In this document: positions 33,501 through 43,756 of the stretch, piece after piece
Layout: every line of letters begins with the position of its first letter
How positions within the stretch are numbered: position 1 is the first letter of the stretch
Assembly: GCA_020465985.1 (NCBI GenBank)
Contig: JAANYP010002037.1
Coordinates: 1-64,000 of the forward strand
Length of the DNA: 64,000 bases
From: Centrapalus pauciflorus
Lineage: Eukaryota; Streptophyta; Magnoliopsida; Asterales; Asteraceae
Reading direction: 5' to 3'
Notes under the pieces: generated by a model
Databases searched by the model: none
What the model was told of the DNA's origin: nothing
The model's input: only the letters and a program-made list of their open reading frames with translations
Position numbers and translations under genes: made by a program

Positions 33501-34326
33501 TTAGAAATTTTCCAGATTTATTCTTAATATTCCAGTTTTTATACAATATGGGTTTTCACCAAAAATTCACCAAACACATTTTTATCAACATGCAGTTAAA
33601 TTTAAGGTTATATTATCATTATTGAGGTGTTTTTACACTGTTTTCCCTACCTTAAACCCATTAAATCATCTAAAATCGTTCAAAAACCAAGACTTTTCTC
33701 AAGAACACAAAATTTTACAAAATTTCATATTTCTCATTTATTTGGACGATCTAAACAATGATTTTTGTTTCTGTAACTACGAAAGACTTAAGTACATGAT
33801 TTCTAACCATTTATTCAAACATGCAACAACAATTCATGCTTTAATCTTAGGTTTCTGGCCTTCACAAAACCAAACACATAATCCTTAAAAACTTGTAATT
33901 TCAATAAGCTTTACCTTTAAATCCTGTAAATTTTTGTTGCTTGATTCTCGTTTGTAACTTCTCTTGACTTCAATTCTGAATTTATTGCAAGATTTATGGT
34001 TTCTTGATGAAAATGTGAAGAATGTCGTACCTTTCTTTTAGAGAGAGAAAGAGAGTTTGTTTTTCTTTAATGGTTGTAAATGGCATTAATGCCTTATTTT
34101 TGGTTTATATAATTTAATCTAGCCATATGTGCAAGTTGACCCCCTCAAATTTCATTTATAGCATTCTTTTACAATTATTACTCATGATAAATTTATAACA
34201 CGTATGTATTTAACTTAATTAAATAAATTTCATTACTTAATTAAATTACAATACAAATAATGTAATTAAATTATATTATTAGCTCAAAAACAAGAATTAA
34301 GTTCTGTTAAAAGCTAGGTTGTTACA

Positions 34327-34443
34327 GAATGGGCTCAACCATGCACAAAGTTTGTCCTCGAAGTTAGCTTTGTTCGAACAGACTTGGATATGTAGCTTTC
34401 ATGACATCTCTTGATTCCCAAGACTGATGCAAACCTTTGTGGT
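34327..34443 (-). pseudogene. Chromodomain tail of Gypsy D pol (distal fragment)
   Basis: The - strand encodes the end of the chromodomain (a Trp-Glu-Ser block, then a Y-P-S-L-F motif) and runs into the LTR. The reading frame joins that of 39655 onward once element M and the duplicated GTGGT are discounted. It matches the last 40 codons of the E and C pol genes. Confidence 0.8.
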
Positions 34444-34756
34444 TGTGAATTCAAATTTCATGCAATTCATATCAACATTAAGCAATTTGTATGAACAATT
34501 ATCACAAACACATAAAACCGAATGCTTTAATTGAGTAGAAAGATATTACATTGAGTTCTTGACTTTCTTGCAAAGTACTTCTCTTCTCTCTAATCAGATC
34601 TTCGAATCTGTCCACACTCTATTCTGTCCGATCACATACAAAATAGATATACTACTTCTATTTATATACACACTATAACTATTGTGTATTTACAATAAAT
34701 TCCCCTGAACTATTACAAAATATTGTTTTCAACTCTACTTATAATTGTACCCAACA
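34444..34756 (-). mobile_element. 3' LTR of element M
   Basis: On the - strand it runs from TGTTGGGTAC to GAATTCACA, 313 bp. The TATA box is TATATAAATA on the - strand at 34659-34668. It is next to the polypurine tract, and the outer end abuts GTGGT. Confidence 0.93.
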
Positions 34757-34770
34757 ATCTCCCCCTTAGA
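34757..34770 (-). promoter_or_regulatory. Polypurine tract of element M
   Basis: The - strand reads CTAAGGGGGAGAT directly before the 3' LTR (TGTTGGG). It has the same AAGGGGGAGAT form as in many Copia elements, which supports a Copia-type origin for M. Confidence 0.85.
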
Positions 34771-36740
34771 GATGAAAACAATTTTTCATTTAAAGTTCTC
34801 TGTTCAGGTTAATTCTTATCTTGAATCTTCTTCTTTTCTATGATCTCTGAATCTTCTGATTTAGAAACTTCTTCTTTATTGTCTCTCTTTGATCTTCTCA
34901 TCTCTTCTTTTCTGATCTTCTCTTTTCTTGATAGGACACTCCCCCTTGAATCATGAATGACTATTAAATCTCTTTCTTGATCAATTGTCTTGAGATGATG
35001 TAGCAATCGTCTTCAATCTACTCAACAGTTGTCTCTGAACTCTAGCTTTTCTCCCCCGCATGATGATCATAAGAATTATGAACATCATGCAAAGTCTTCA
35101 GAGACATAAGTGCAATGAATTTACAATTGAGGAAATACGACAACAATTACAACTCAGAAATTACAAATTGATTTTCTCCCCCTTAAACTGATATCTCTCT
35201 CCCTATACAAAGCAGATTTATCTCACCCTCTCAAAAAGTTCACTCCCCCTCGAATTGATACTATAACTTTTTAGAACAAAAACAAAGCTTTTCAACTTTG
35301 GGGAAATGAAACATATTCATTTTGTGAGATAACGAGTCCAGGTCCACATAGGATTCCTGTTTGCACAATAGACATAATCTATGTGACCTACTTTCAGCGC
35401 TGGCGTGATGTTAACACTGGTAGGATTTCCAAATAGTCATCGTGAAATCCTTTATCATGAAAGAATCACTCTTATTTGTTCCGGCTTAGTCACTTTGGAC
35501 TAGCAGTTTATAGTCACGCAGACTGATAGACTCGATGTGTCCTAAAAGTGTATATAATCAGCTCTAGACACAATGTGCATCAAATGAAATTGGAGACCGG
35601 AGCAACTGTCTTCCTTGTTTCAATATCAATAATATCCAAATGATATATCGATAGAAATGTGCTATATCTCCGTGATTATTGAAACAGAAATCTTTTGAGA
35701 GATAGCTGAGTAGTTGGTGGGGTTAAGTGCATGCGTCACTGGGTCCATGACGTCTTTTTCAATATCAAGTCGCCTAGGGCTTGATAGATTATGTGGTTTA
35801 CCCAGCAGACACAGTGTAGGTAGGATTTTATTTTCTTCAAATCCTTTCTCAATACTCAGCTCTCGGCATTTTTCAACTAAGCTCCCTCTGGCTCACTTTT
35901 AAGAAATGAATTCAGTCAGCTTTATAGCAAAAGCATGATCTGATGCACCACCATCTCCTTTCAATATCAATATCCCTCTCATTTACATTTTATCTCTGCT
36001 CGACCCTGTCAGTATCCCGTGATAACTGACACTTCTCAACTAATAAACCTTAAGAACCCTCACCCACACAAACTATAGATGGTTTGCTTCTGGGGTAGGT
36101 CTTCCGGTTCTGGTTAGACCATAGAAGCGATATTTATGCCTGTCACTCAGATTGGTGCATAATCGGAGTCAGCAGAAATAATCTTAAGCGTTTCAGCTCA
36201 TGGGATACCAAGAAATTCAGCTCATTTGATATCGGAGATGATAATCAGAATAAATTTTGAGAATGATAATTTGGGAGATAGCAGAATGAAATGTACAATC
36301 TGATATAAGATATGAAATGAATCAGACTTGTTATGAAAGAATTAGGTCATGGAGAATATGAGAGAATTCTTTGAACGGGAGAATATTAAAGAGAATCTCA
36401 GACGTAATGAGATTTTGAACATCAAAGAGATTAAATCAATTAATCGCAATGAGAGATTCAGAGAATCAGAAGATTATGAAAATATTTTTCTTTTCAGCTC
36501 AAAAAATCTTTTTTTTTTTTTTATGCGTGTATCAGATATTTTCGTGAAAAATTACACACAGTTTTGAAAAATGTCATCATCAAAGTGCGTCTGAAACTCC
36601 CCCTGGAAATAAGCACACATAGTTAGTCAACTCATTAAAATGAAATCAGGAGCAAAAAATTATAAAAATAAAACTCCTCTTTATCAATTCAGCTTCAGAG
36701 TTGAAATCAGGGCAGGAATTCCAGAAATATTTGTCTTTCA
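34771..36740 (-). other. Long 3' non-coding region of element M
   Basis: About 2 kb without a supported ORF; the longest open stretches are under 75 codons and lack a start context. It holds several inverted repeats that could fold: 35341-35388 (GGTCCACATAGGAT with ATCTATGTGACC), 35422-35451 (AGGATTTC with GAAATCCT) and 36098-36120 (GGTCT with AGACC). Repeats of TCTCCCCC and CTCCCCCTT occur near the polypurine tract. Confidence 0.7.
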
Positions 36741-36965
36741 GACTCGGGTTCTAATCTGAAGTGATTAGAAGCCATTTGTCGCAGAAGCTTGGGTTTCAGT
36801 CTGAAGTAACTGAAAACCATTGTCTCTGGTTCATTGAAGTCCGGGTTCTAGTCTGAATTTAACTAGAAACCAATTTTGAGTTGAAGCACGGGTCTTGATC
36901 TGATGTAATCAAGAGCCTATTGAAATGAAGAACGGGTCCTTATCTGAAATGATAAGAAACCTATA
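36741..36965 (-). ncRNA. Five tandem hairpins with compensated stem changes, 3' of the M gag ORF
   Basis: Units have 7-bp stems on the + strand: TTCTAAT with ATTAGAA (36749-36770), TTTCAGT with ACTGAAA (36794-36815), TTCTAGT with ACTAGAA (36846-36868), TCTTGAT with ATCAAGA (36893-36914), TCCTTAT with ATAAGAA (36937-36958). The last has one C-A on + that is a G-U wobble in - strand RNA. Loops are 8-9 nt with a constant CTGA start. Each stem is extended by a GG/CC pair across a one-base mismatch. Units repeat every 44-52 bp with GAAG-N-N-CGGG spacers. The array starts some 15 nt after the ORF stop. I know no matching family. Confidence 0.75.
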
Positions 36966-36976
36966 ACCTGCAAAAT

Positions 36977-38188
36977 TTAAGATGTCTTTGGTATCCAAAC
37001 AGATTTGGATCCAGACTTGTTAGCGCTCTTGGGTACCCATTTCAAAACAGGTTTTGGTACCCACTTGTACTTGGGTTTAGGTACCCATTGCATGTTATAA
37101 CTATTAGCTTCTCGTTCAAACGCAGAAAACAAATTTCTTTGAGTATGAGAAAATTGAATATCTGAATTTCTAAAGAAACTTGAATTTGAATGATCAGACT
37201 TTTGCGAACTCTTCTTTTTGAAAAACTGTCCGGTTCTTGCCTGTTTCTGATAATACTTGGTATTTTTCTGTGAAAATGTTTTCTGATTAGAATGACCAGT
37301 ATTTTCAGAAACTTTAAGAAAATTTGACTTCGAAGATTCACCGGTGTAAATCTTGACCGGAAGTTGTTCAACAATTTTATCTTTGCCGCTGTGTATCTTT
37401 AACAGATACTTAAGTTTAAGATCTGAAGAAGAATCAAACTTAGCAGAGTTAGTTAGATTCACTTCACTTTCAGAAGACAAACCAGAGTGATCAACATTGG
37501 ATTTTAAACACACTGAAGAAGGGGTCTTAACCTTTGACTCAGTTGACGAAGTAAACACATGTAATTGTTTTGTAAGATGAAGTATCTGATCTTCCAAACT
37601 TTTGATAATGACTAAATTTGAATTTCTGTCATGATCAAATGATTGGTAATCAGATTTAAAAGATTGTTCTTTGATTAAGAACATTTGTCTTTCATCTTCA
37701 AACAATTCAGATTTTGATTTAAAATCTTGTTCTTTAAGTAAGAACTCATGTCTTTCCTTCTCAATCAAATCTTTAGTTAAAGACAACTCTTGTTGAAGAG
37801 CAAAAATTTCTTCATTTTTGTTTAAAATACAATTCTGATCAGTTGGTTTTGTCTTACAAAGTGTATCTTCAAGATCCTGAACTTTCTTGTAAAGATCAGA
37901 TCTTTCAGGCAAAAGATATTTCAGTTGAGTTGCATTCTGAAAATTTTCTTGTTTCAGCTCATCAAGTTCTTTAAGTAATTCAGATATTTTCAATTGATGA
38001 GCACAACTCTCAGAGTTTTGTTTTTCTTTTAAGCTGTTAATTTCTTCATTCAGTATTTGTACGTCACGTAACGCCAAATGTTTATCAGTATTTAACTGAA
38101 CAAGAATGTCGTAATTGTTCTTACGAATCTTTTCAGATTCAGTAAGTTTGGCGATCAGCTCAGAGTTTGAAAGTTGTTCATATGCCAT
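36977..38188 (-). CDS. Intact gag-like coiled-coil protein of element M, 403 aa
   Basis: ATG at 38188 starts MAYEQLSNSEL and the frame is open to TAA at 36977-36979. Residues 1-210 are a long coiled coil with Leu/Glu/Lys heptads (LKELDELKQE, ALQQELSLTKDLIEKERHEF). A Ser/Lys-rich middle follows, then a basic, aromatic tail (about 290-350: FFKKKSSQKS, KNTKYYQKQ) and four W-(V/I)-P-K repeats near the end (about 363-402). Copia J Gag has the same order, coiled coil, basic tail and one W-V-P-R just before its stop, but M lacks the capsid domain and both zinc knuckles. Inference: it may bind element RNA and co-assemble with Gag of a helper. A structural protein only; no catalytic motif. Confidence 0.75.
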   Translation of the reverse strand: MAYEQLSNSELIAKLTESEKIRKNNYDILVQLNTDKHLALRDVQILNEEINSLKEKQNSESCAHQLKISELLKELDELKQENFQNATQLKYLLPERSDLYKKVQDLEDTLCKTKPTDQNCILNKNEEIFALQQELSLTKDLIEKERHEFLLKEQDFKSKSELFEDERQMFLIKEQSFKSDYQSFDHDRNSNLVIIKSLEDQILHLTKQLHVFTSSTESKVKTPSSVCLKSNVDHSGLSSESEVNLTNSAKFDSSSDLKLKYLLKIHSGKDKIVEQLPVKIYTGESSKSNFLKVSENTGHSNQKTFSQKNTKYYQKQARTGQFFKKKSSQKSDHSNSSFFRNSDIQFSHTQRNLFSAFEREANSYNMQWVPKPKYKWVPKPVLKWVPKSANKSGSKSVWIPKTS

Positions 38189-39326
38189 TTTGAATTGCTT
38201 GAAATTGAATCTTCCAAGATCTTTTATGGAAAAATGAGTGAATTCTGATAAAACTTTGAGAATTATATCTAAAAATGATAACTTGTGAAAAATCAGCTCG
38301 GAAATGACTTTTTGACGTTGAAATTTTAGATTTTCTGCAGAAAAATGCCCATAACTCTTTTCTGGAGTGGAATTGGGCCTCGAAAATTTACTGAACCGGC
38401 TATGCCAGTTCTAGAAATGTAGATCTCTTTTCAAGCTTCGATTTGACGTATGGTAGGCCTTCTAACTATGTTCCAGTCAAAAGTTATGGTCAATTTAAGC
38501 AGAATAGGTCATATAGTCAAACTCGAATGATAAAAGAATGAAACTCGAATGGTTATGACTGAAACTCGAATGAAGAATGATAAAACTCGAATGATTAAGT
38601 ATGAAACTCGATTGATTAAGTATAAAACTCGATTGATTAAGTATGAAACTCGGATGAAGCTTATTGAATCTCGAATGAAGAATGATTCAACTCGAATTAC
38701 ACTGTGCTCAACTCGAATGAAGCATGAAGTTTCTCGATTGATGCTTTGATCAACTCGAATGAAACATGAAGTTTCTCGATTGATGCTTTGATCAACTCGA
38801 ATGAAACATGAAGTTTCTCGATTGATGCTTTGATCAACTCGAATGAAACACAAACAAACTCGAATAACAACTTGATCAAACTCGATTAAAACAAGGAATT
38901 CAGTGTTGCCCGAGTTTGAACAGGAACTGATCAAAATCAAGTTCAAAATGACAATTTTCAACAAAAATTCACGAATTGATTCCAGATTGAAATCGAACCT
39001 GCGGTTTTCACACACAAACACTTTTTGAAAAACAACTTTGGCTAATTTCAGATTAAAATCCAAAAATCGATCAAAAACCTCAAGAACACACACTTTTTCA
39101 AAAATTCAGTAAAATCCAAATTAAATCTTGTGTGTTTGGAATTAAAATCTGATGTTTATCACAATAGATTCGACTTTAAATGCTCCACCTTCGTTCCAAT
39201 TTTCAGAACATTTCATCCACAAAATCAAAATCCAAAATTGATTTTCTGATTTCGAAAAAAAATTGATGTAACAGTGTTGAAAAAACAATTTTCAGATTCA
39301 AAATTCAATCAATTTCAACCATATTA
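38189..39326 (-). other. Leader of element M with an ACTCGAATGA array
   Basis: This 1.1 kb lies between primer-binding site and ORF. From 38518 to 38890 the words ACTCGAATGA, ACTCGATTGA and relatives occur about twenty times. Between 38710 and 38835 three perfect or near-perfect 42-bp copies stand in tandem. Because 42 is divisible by three, long open frames appear on the - strand (38509-39093, 38697-38879), but they have no start context and read as repeats of a 14-residue unit. I do not call them genes. Confidence 0.8.
38710..38835. repeat. 42-bp tandem repeat, three copies, in the M leader
   Basis: Copies at 38710-38751, 38752-38793 and 38794-38835 each begin AACTCGAATGAA and contain TTTCTCGATTGATGC. 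The first differs from the others by one base (GCATGAAG versus ACATGAAG). A fourth partial copy follows. Confidence 0.93.
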
Positions 39327-39339
39327 GGCTCTGATACCA
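39327..39339 (-). promoter_or_regulatory. Primer-binding site of element M
   Basis: The - strand reads TGGTATCAGAGCC, two bases after the 5' LTR end, complementary to plant initiator-Met tRNA. Confidence 0.93.
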
Positions 39340-39341
39340 AT

Positions 39342-39654
39342 TGTGAATTCAAATTTCATGCAATTCATATCAACATTAAGCAATTTGTATGAACAATTAT
39401 CACAAACACATAAAACCGAATGCTTTAATTGAGTAGAAAGATATTACATTGAGTTCTTGACTTTCTTGCAAAGTACTTCTCTTTTCTCTAATCAGATCTT
39501 CGAATCTGTCCACACTCTATTCTGTCCGATCACATACAAAATAGAAATACTACTTCTATTTATATACACACTATAACTATTGTGTATTTACAATAAATTC
39601 CCCTGAACTATTACAAAATATTGTTTTCAACTCTACTTATAATTGTACCCAACA
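39342..39654 (-). mobile_element. 5' LTR of element M
   Basis: A 313-bp copy of 34444-34756 with about two differences (CTTTTCTC for CTTCTCTC; AAATAGAAAT for AAATAGATAT). TATATAAATA on the - strand is at 39557-39566. The outer end abuts GTGGT (39655-39659). Confidence 0.93.
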
Positions 39655-41288
39655 GTGGTGTTTCTACTGAATGAGCACCATCTGCACCTCTTTGTTGCGA
39701 AGCTTTTTGGTCTTCGAGTCCAGAATACATTCTGGCTCTTCAACCACGTGAAGCTTCTCATCAATTTGCAGATTAACATGTGGTATCCGCACTTCCCTTT
39801 CATCCGTTAAACTCTTTCACAAATGACTAACATGGAATACCGGGTGTATTCCCGCTAAGTCTGTTGGCAATTCAAGACGATAGGATTGATTCCCTATCTT
39901 TTCAATTATCTTGAACGGACCAATGAATCTTGAAGCTAACTTATTTCTCTTTATGAATCGTACCACATTCTTTATTGGAGACACTTTCAGCATCACCGAA
40001 TCATTAACTGCAAAACTTATTAATCTATGACGATTGCCATAATACGATTTCTGCCTCCTTTGAGGTCCAAGAATGTTCTTTCTGACAAGTTGAATCTTCT
40101 CATGAGTCAACTGTAGAGGGGCAGGACCCGCTAAAGGTGATTCACCTGTTTCGCGCCAATAGGTGGGAGTTCCGCACTTTCTTCCGTACAAAGCTTCAAA
40201 AGGAGCCATCTTGATCGTTGAATGATAACTGTTATTGTTTGAGAATTCGACCGAAGGTAGATGGTCATCCCAGTTACCACCGAAATCAAGAATGCAGGCA
40301 CTGAGCATATCCTTCAATAAGTTCAGAAGAGAACACAACCGGAGCTAGGGAATAACAACACTTTTCTGGATAAACTTTTCTACTTAAAGCATCCGTGACC
40401 ACGTTGACTTTGCCGGGATGATATAGGATCTCGCAATCATAGTCCTTGATGAGTTCCAAGGACCATCGTTGTTTAATGTTCAGATCCTTTTGAGTAAAGA
40501 GGTGTTTAAGGCTTTTATGGTCGGTGTAAAGCTGACACCTGGTTCCATAGAGATAGTAACGCCAGATCTTCAGTGCAAAGGTAACGGCAGCCAACTAAAG
40601 ATCATGAGTTGGTGCACTTTTCTCGTAATCTTTCAATTGCCTTGAAGCGTAGGCAATGACCTTTCCCCTTTGCATGAGAACACAACCTAAACCAGTACCA
40701 GATGCATCGCTATAGACAACGAAGTCATCATTGTCCTCTGGCAAGGCTAGGATCGACGCTTGAATGAGATTTTGCTTTAGAGTTTCAAATGCCTTTTGCT
40801 ATTTATCCGCCCATACGAAAGGTGTGTTCTTTCGTGTTAGTATCGTGAGTAGCACAACAATCTTCGAGAAGTCTTTAATAAATCGCCGGTAGTAACCAAC
40901 CAATCCAAGGAAACTTCTGATTTCGGAGGCATTGCGAGGTGTTTACCACTTCTGAACAACCTCGACTTTGGATGGATCAACTGAGATACTTTCGCCAGAT
41001 ACAACATGGCCAAGGAATTGCATCTATAAAAATAACAAAGTAGAATTTCAAGTTTTCATTGATACAAAGAACGCTTAGGAAATAGCTCGAGACAATATAA
41101 AGTTATACCTGTCTGAGCCAGAATTCGCATTTCGAGAATTTTGCATAGAGTCTCTCTTTTCTCTATAACTCTAGCAGTTGACACAGATGAAGAACATGGT
41201 CAGCCTTCGTTTTGGAGTATATCAGAATATTGTCAATGAACACGATAACTGACTTATCCAACATTGGCCTGCACATGCGATTCATGAG
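39655..41288 (-). pseudogene. Gypsy D pol: RT (part), RNase H, integrase tail, chromodomain start
   Basis: The copy begins in RT at the LMNR box where Gypsy E is inserted (41288). The catalytic box reads F-I-D-N near 41230-41245 where C and E have F-I-D-D. An intron-like insert follows at 41024-41108. RNase H runs through VVYSDASG and TDHKSLKHLF to DALSRKV (about 40360-40720). Then the frame jumps at about 40325 into the integrase tail (CILDFGGNWDDHLP), so the HHCC and most of the catalytic core are deleted. The chromodomain start (EPECIL) has TAG for TGG. Several other stops occur. Not functional. Confidence 0.85.
41024..41108 (-). other. Intron in Gypsy D reverse transcriptase
   Basis: On the - strand the exon ends at TCAGACAG (41109-41116), the insert starts GTATAAC and ends TTTTTATAG, and the exon resumes ATGCAATTCCTTGG. 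At 85 bp it is not a multiple of three and must be removed to keep the RT frame. The position is identical to the 90-bp intron of Gypsy C. Confidence 0.75.
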
Positions 41289-43536
41289 TGTAACATCCTC
41301 GGATTTAAATTATTGTAATTTGGATAATTAGATGAATTTTTGTATAATTAAGTTGTAATATGTTTTCGGATTATGAAAGTTGGTTGCTATTTTGAGAAAT
41401 TATGAAGCTTTAGAATTTTGAATTATTATTATGGAGTATTATGATTTATAATTGTTAGTAAGGATAAAACTAAGACAAAATCAGTATTTAATGGGATCAG
41501 ATAAGTTGAGGGGCTAAATGTGCCAATAGCCGATAATTGGGAATAAAAGTCCATTGGTCTTTCATTTGAATGATATCTCTCTCTCTCTACAACTAAAGAA
41601 CTCTCTCAAACTTCTCACTAAAAATCTGCTGGAATTCGAAATTGTGGAATCAAATTCGTGGATTACATCTGAAAATTAACAAGATTCAAGAGGAATTAAG
41701 GTAAGAAACATTATATCTCAATTTGGGGTTTATTTGGAGGTTTTAATATTCAAAATTCGGATTTTAATTTAAGAATGATGTTGATGCATGTGTGTTAAAA
41801 CAGTGGGAAATCAATTGTTGAACATCCTTGAAGGTTCAGAAACAAGAATCGTTAGTTGAATCGATCCAGAAGGTAAGAAATCTGAGTTTTTATGAAATTA
41901 TGTGTTCTTGAAGTTTTTGCTCATTTTTGGTTCAATCTGGATGAATTTGGATGTTTATGTTATGGAAAATGATGTAGAAACACTCAAATTATGTTAATAA
42001 AACATTCCTCTGGATTACATGTTGTTAAAAATTGATTTTGGAAATTTTTAATGAAAATCCGTAAGTTTCGAAGGCAAAACCTGCATGTGAACTCGTTGAG
42101 TTCAGGGGGAACTCGGCGAGTTCTCAAGAACATTTTGAATAAATCTTCAAAAAATTCATAAGTGTTGGATCCGAATTCGGTTGGGACCCGAATTCGGATG
42201 AGACCCGAAATTTGGATAGGACCGAAATCAAGTTAAGAACCGAACTCGGATAGACCCGAATTCGGATGGGTCAACCCGAAATCGGATGGGTCAACCCAAT
42301 TAGGAGGGGTCCGAAATTTAGTTATGGATCCGAAATTCGGATATGAACTCGGCGAGTTCTATGGGGAACTCGGCGAGTTCTATGCTGAACATGTGTAATT
42401 CGGATGAGTTATTAAGGACCCGAATTAATGGACAATTAAACACGCAATTGGGATATCTTTAGTACCATATTAAGGCATATAATGAAGGGTTATGTGAGAT
42501 TGATAACACACTAAATGACAAGATTTAAATATGAGTTTCGGATGACGATTCCGAATGTTGTAACACTTTCATTTATACAAGTAAATGTCAAATTGTTAAG
42601 AAACATATAATGATGATATGTTTTCCTTATGGAAATGAAACAGGTCCCTTGTGGTGTTGTTTAACCCACAGTGGGGTACTTTGTGGATCCGGTTGAAATT
42701 CCAAGGAGAAATAATATTGCTTAAAGAATAATAACGCACCCACTGTGAGTACCTTTGTTTTTAACATTGCTGCATCTGCTTTATGTTTTGCTTTGCCTGC
42801 TGAGGCATGTTGTTTCAATTATCGTTTTGCAATCTACTAACTTGCGTATATATGTTGATGCACATTCATACTTGTTGCATGTCCGTTCATTTGTTGTGCA
42901 TCCTTTTGATGGACCTGTGTGGTCGCATCTGTACTCTGATGTTACTGTGCTATATGACCCAGAGTTTGACACCTCTGTGGTCAGGATAGACAGTAAGTCA
43001 TCCCCGATGTAATGTCTGCCTCAGATGGTCGGTTATCTTATGCCGAGTGTCAGCTCGAAGGAGCTGCGGCTCAGGTTTGCGTACCTTGGGTACGTGTGGA
43101 GTATACGGTATGTGTTACCGCGGTTACTCTGGGTGGCATCATAAAGATTTGTAGAATGTGTAAAATCATATGGTATTCACTAAGCATTAGCTTACCCCTT
43201 CAGTTGTTGACTTTTTACAGGAAAAGGTAAATCCACTGCGGGACCATCTAGCTAGGACGTTTGTTGAAGTGATTGAAGATTTCTACTATTTAACTTGGTA
43301 TTTGGTTTATGGAATTACTGTTGTAATAAATTTGGGGATGATGTAATACTTTGAGTATGTACACTTAGAAATGTAACTTATGTAGCACCGTAGGGTGTTT
43401 GACAAATTTGAATTATCTTATGTTGTATTTTATGCTTCCGCAAATTAATTAAGTTATCAGATCATAATGTGATTGTTTGTTGGTGAATAATCCTGGGTGA
43501 ATTGTAATTGGTGGTTAATGTGGCAAGGGTGTCACA
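41289..43536 (+). mobile_element. 5' LTR of Gypsy E
   Basis: It runs from TGTAACATCCTCGG to GGGTGTCACA. It holds a CT-rich stretch (41575-41592) after GGGAATAAAAG, a CCGAATTCGGAT array (42165-42350) and four GAACTCGGCGAGTTC-type palindromes. Short ORFs such as 42755-43012 persist in both LTRs but show no sign of being genes. Confidence 0.9.
42089..42380. repeat. GAACTCGGCGAGTTC palindromes and CCGAATTCGG array in the E 5' LTR
   Basis: Palindromes lie at 42089-42103 (variant GAACTCGTTGAGTTC), 42109-42123, 42345-42359 and 42366-42380. Between them lie about twelve ACCCGAATTCGGATG-type words. The 3' LTR has one palindrome and one GACCCGAATTCGG unit fewer. Confidence 0.9.
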
Positions 43537-43541
43537 GCGTA

Positions 43542-43553
43542 TGGTATCAGAGC
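43542..43553 (+). promoter_or_regulatory. Primer-binding site of Gypsy E
   Basis: TGGTATCAGAGC lies five bases after the 5' LTR, complementary to plant initiator-Met tRNA, with the same spacing as in Gypsy C. Confidence 0.93.
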
Positions 43554-43756
43554 AGTAGTTTGAGATTCAAGTGTCCGTGAGGTCTTGATCTCAAACATTA
43601 AGTGATGATATGTAGAGATTCTAAGTAATGATCTGAACTAAGATAGGTTACGATCTAGTAATCATAAGAATATTGACTATCATACGGGACAATTGGGTGG
43701 TGTCTATAAATTGATGACATGTTACTTAACAAGTTATATGTTTTATATTTCAGAAC

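Larger units (their letters stand above)
31862..34326 (-). mobile_element. 3' LTR of Gypsy D
   Basis: This 2465-bp segment is colinear with the Gypsy G LTR (4094-6547). The inner end is TGTAACAACC on the - strand at 34326. The outer end abuts the H aORF at AGTCTAGGTCCC without a TG/CA terminus, so the exact border is uncertain by a few bases. No gene lies inside. Confidence 0.8.
34444..39654 (-). mobile_element. Complete small LTR element M (gag-only, non-autonomous)
   Basis: This 5211-bp element is inserted in the chromodomain of Gypsy D with target duplication GTGGT (34439-34443 and 39655-39659). Both LTRs are 313 bp and differ by about two bases by eye, so it is young. Primer-binding site and polypurine tract are present. 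Inside are an ACTCGAATGA-rich leader, one intact 403-codon ORF resembling the C-terminal half of a SIRE-type Gag, a five-hairpin array, and about 2 kb of other non-coding sequence. No protease, integrase, RT or RNase H is present, so it must use enzymes from another element. It fits the LARD/TRIM-like class in lacking pol, but retains a gag piece. Confidence 0.92.

Noticed and set aside
34809..35006. 65-codon Lys/Glu-rich - strand ORF in the M 3' region
   Set aside because: Low-complexity CT/AG-rich sequence, short and without supporting context or a partner copy.
38710..38835. CRISPR-like regular repeats
   Set aside because: The units are directly tandem with no spacers, in plant retrotransposon DNA.
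38509..39093. 194-codon - strand ORF with repeated FIRVDQSINRE units in the M leader
   Set aside because: It is generated by the 42-bp tandem repeat and the ACTCGA array. Two frames are open at once and there is no conserved start.
42755..43012. 85-codon ORF in the Gypsy E LTR, repeated at 49774-50031
   Set aside because: It is inside an LTR, overlapping frames on both strands are equally open, and the copies drift without bias. Treated as chance.
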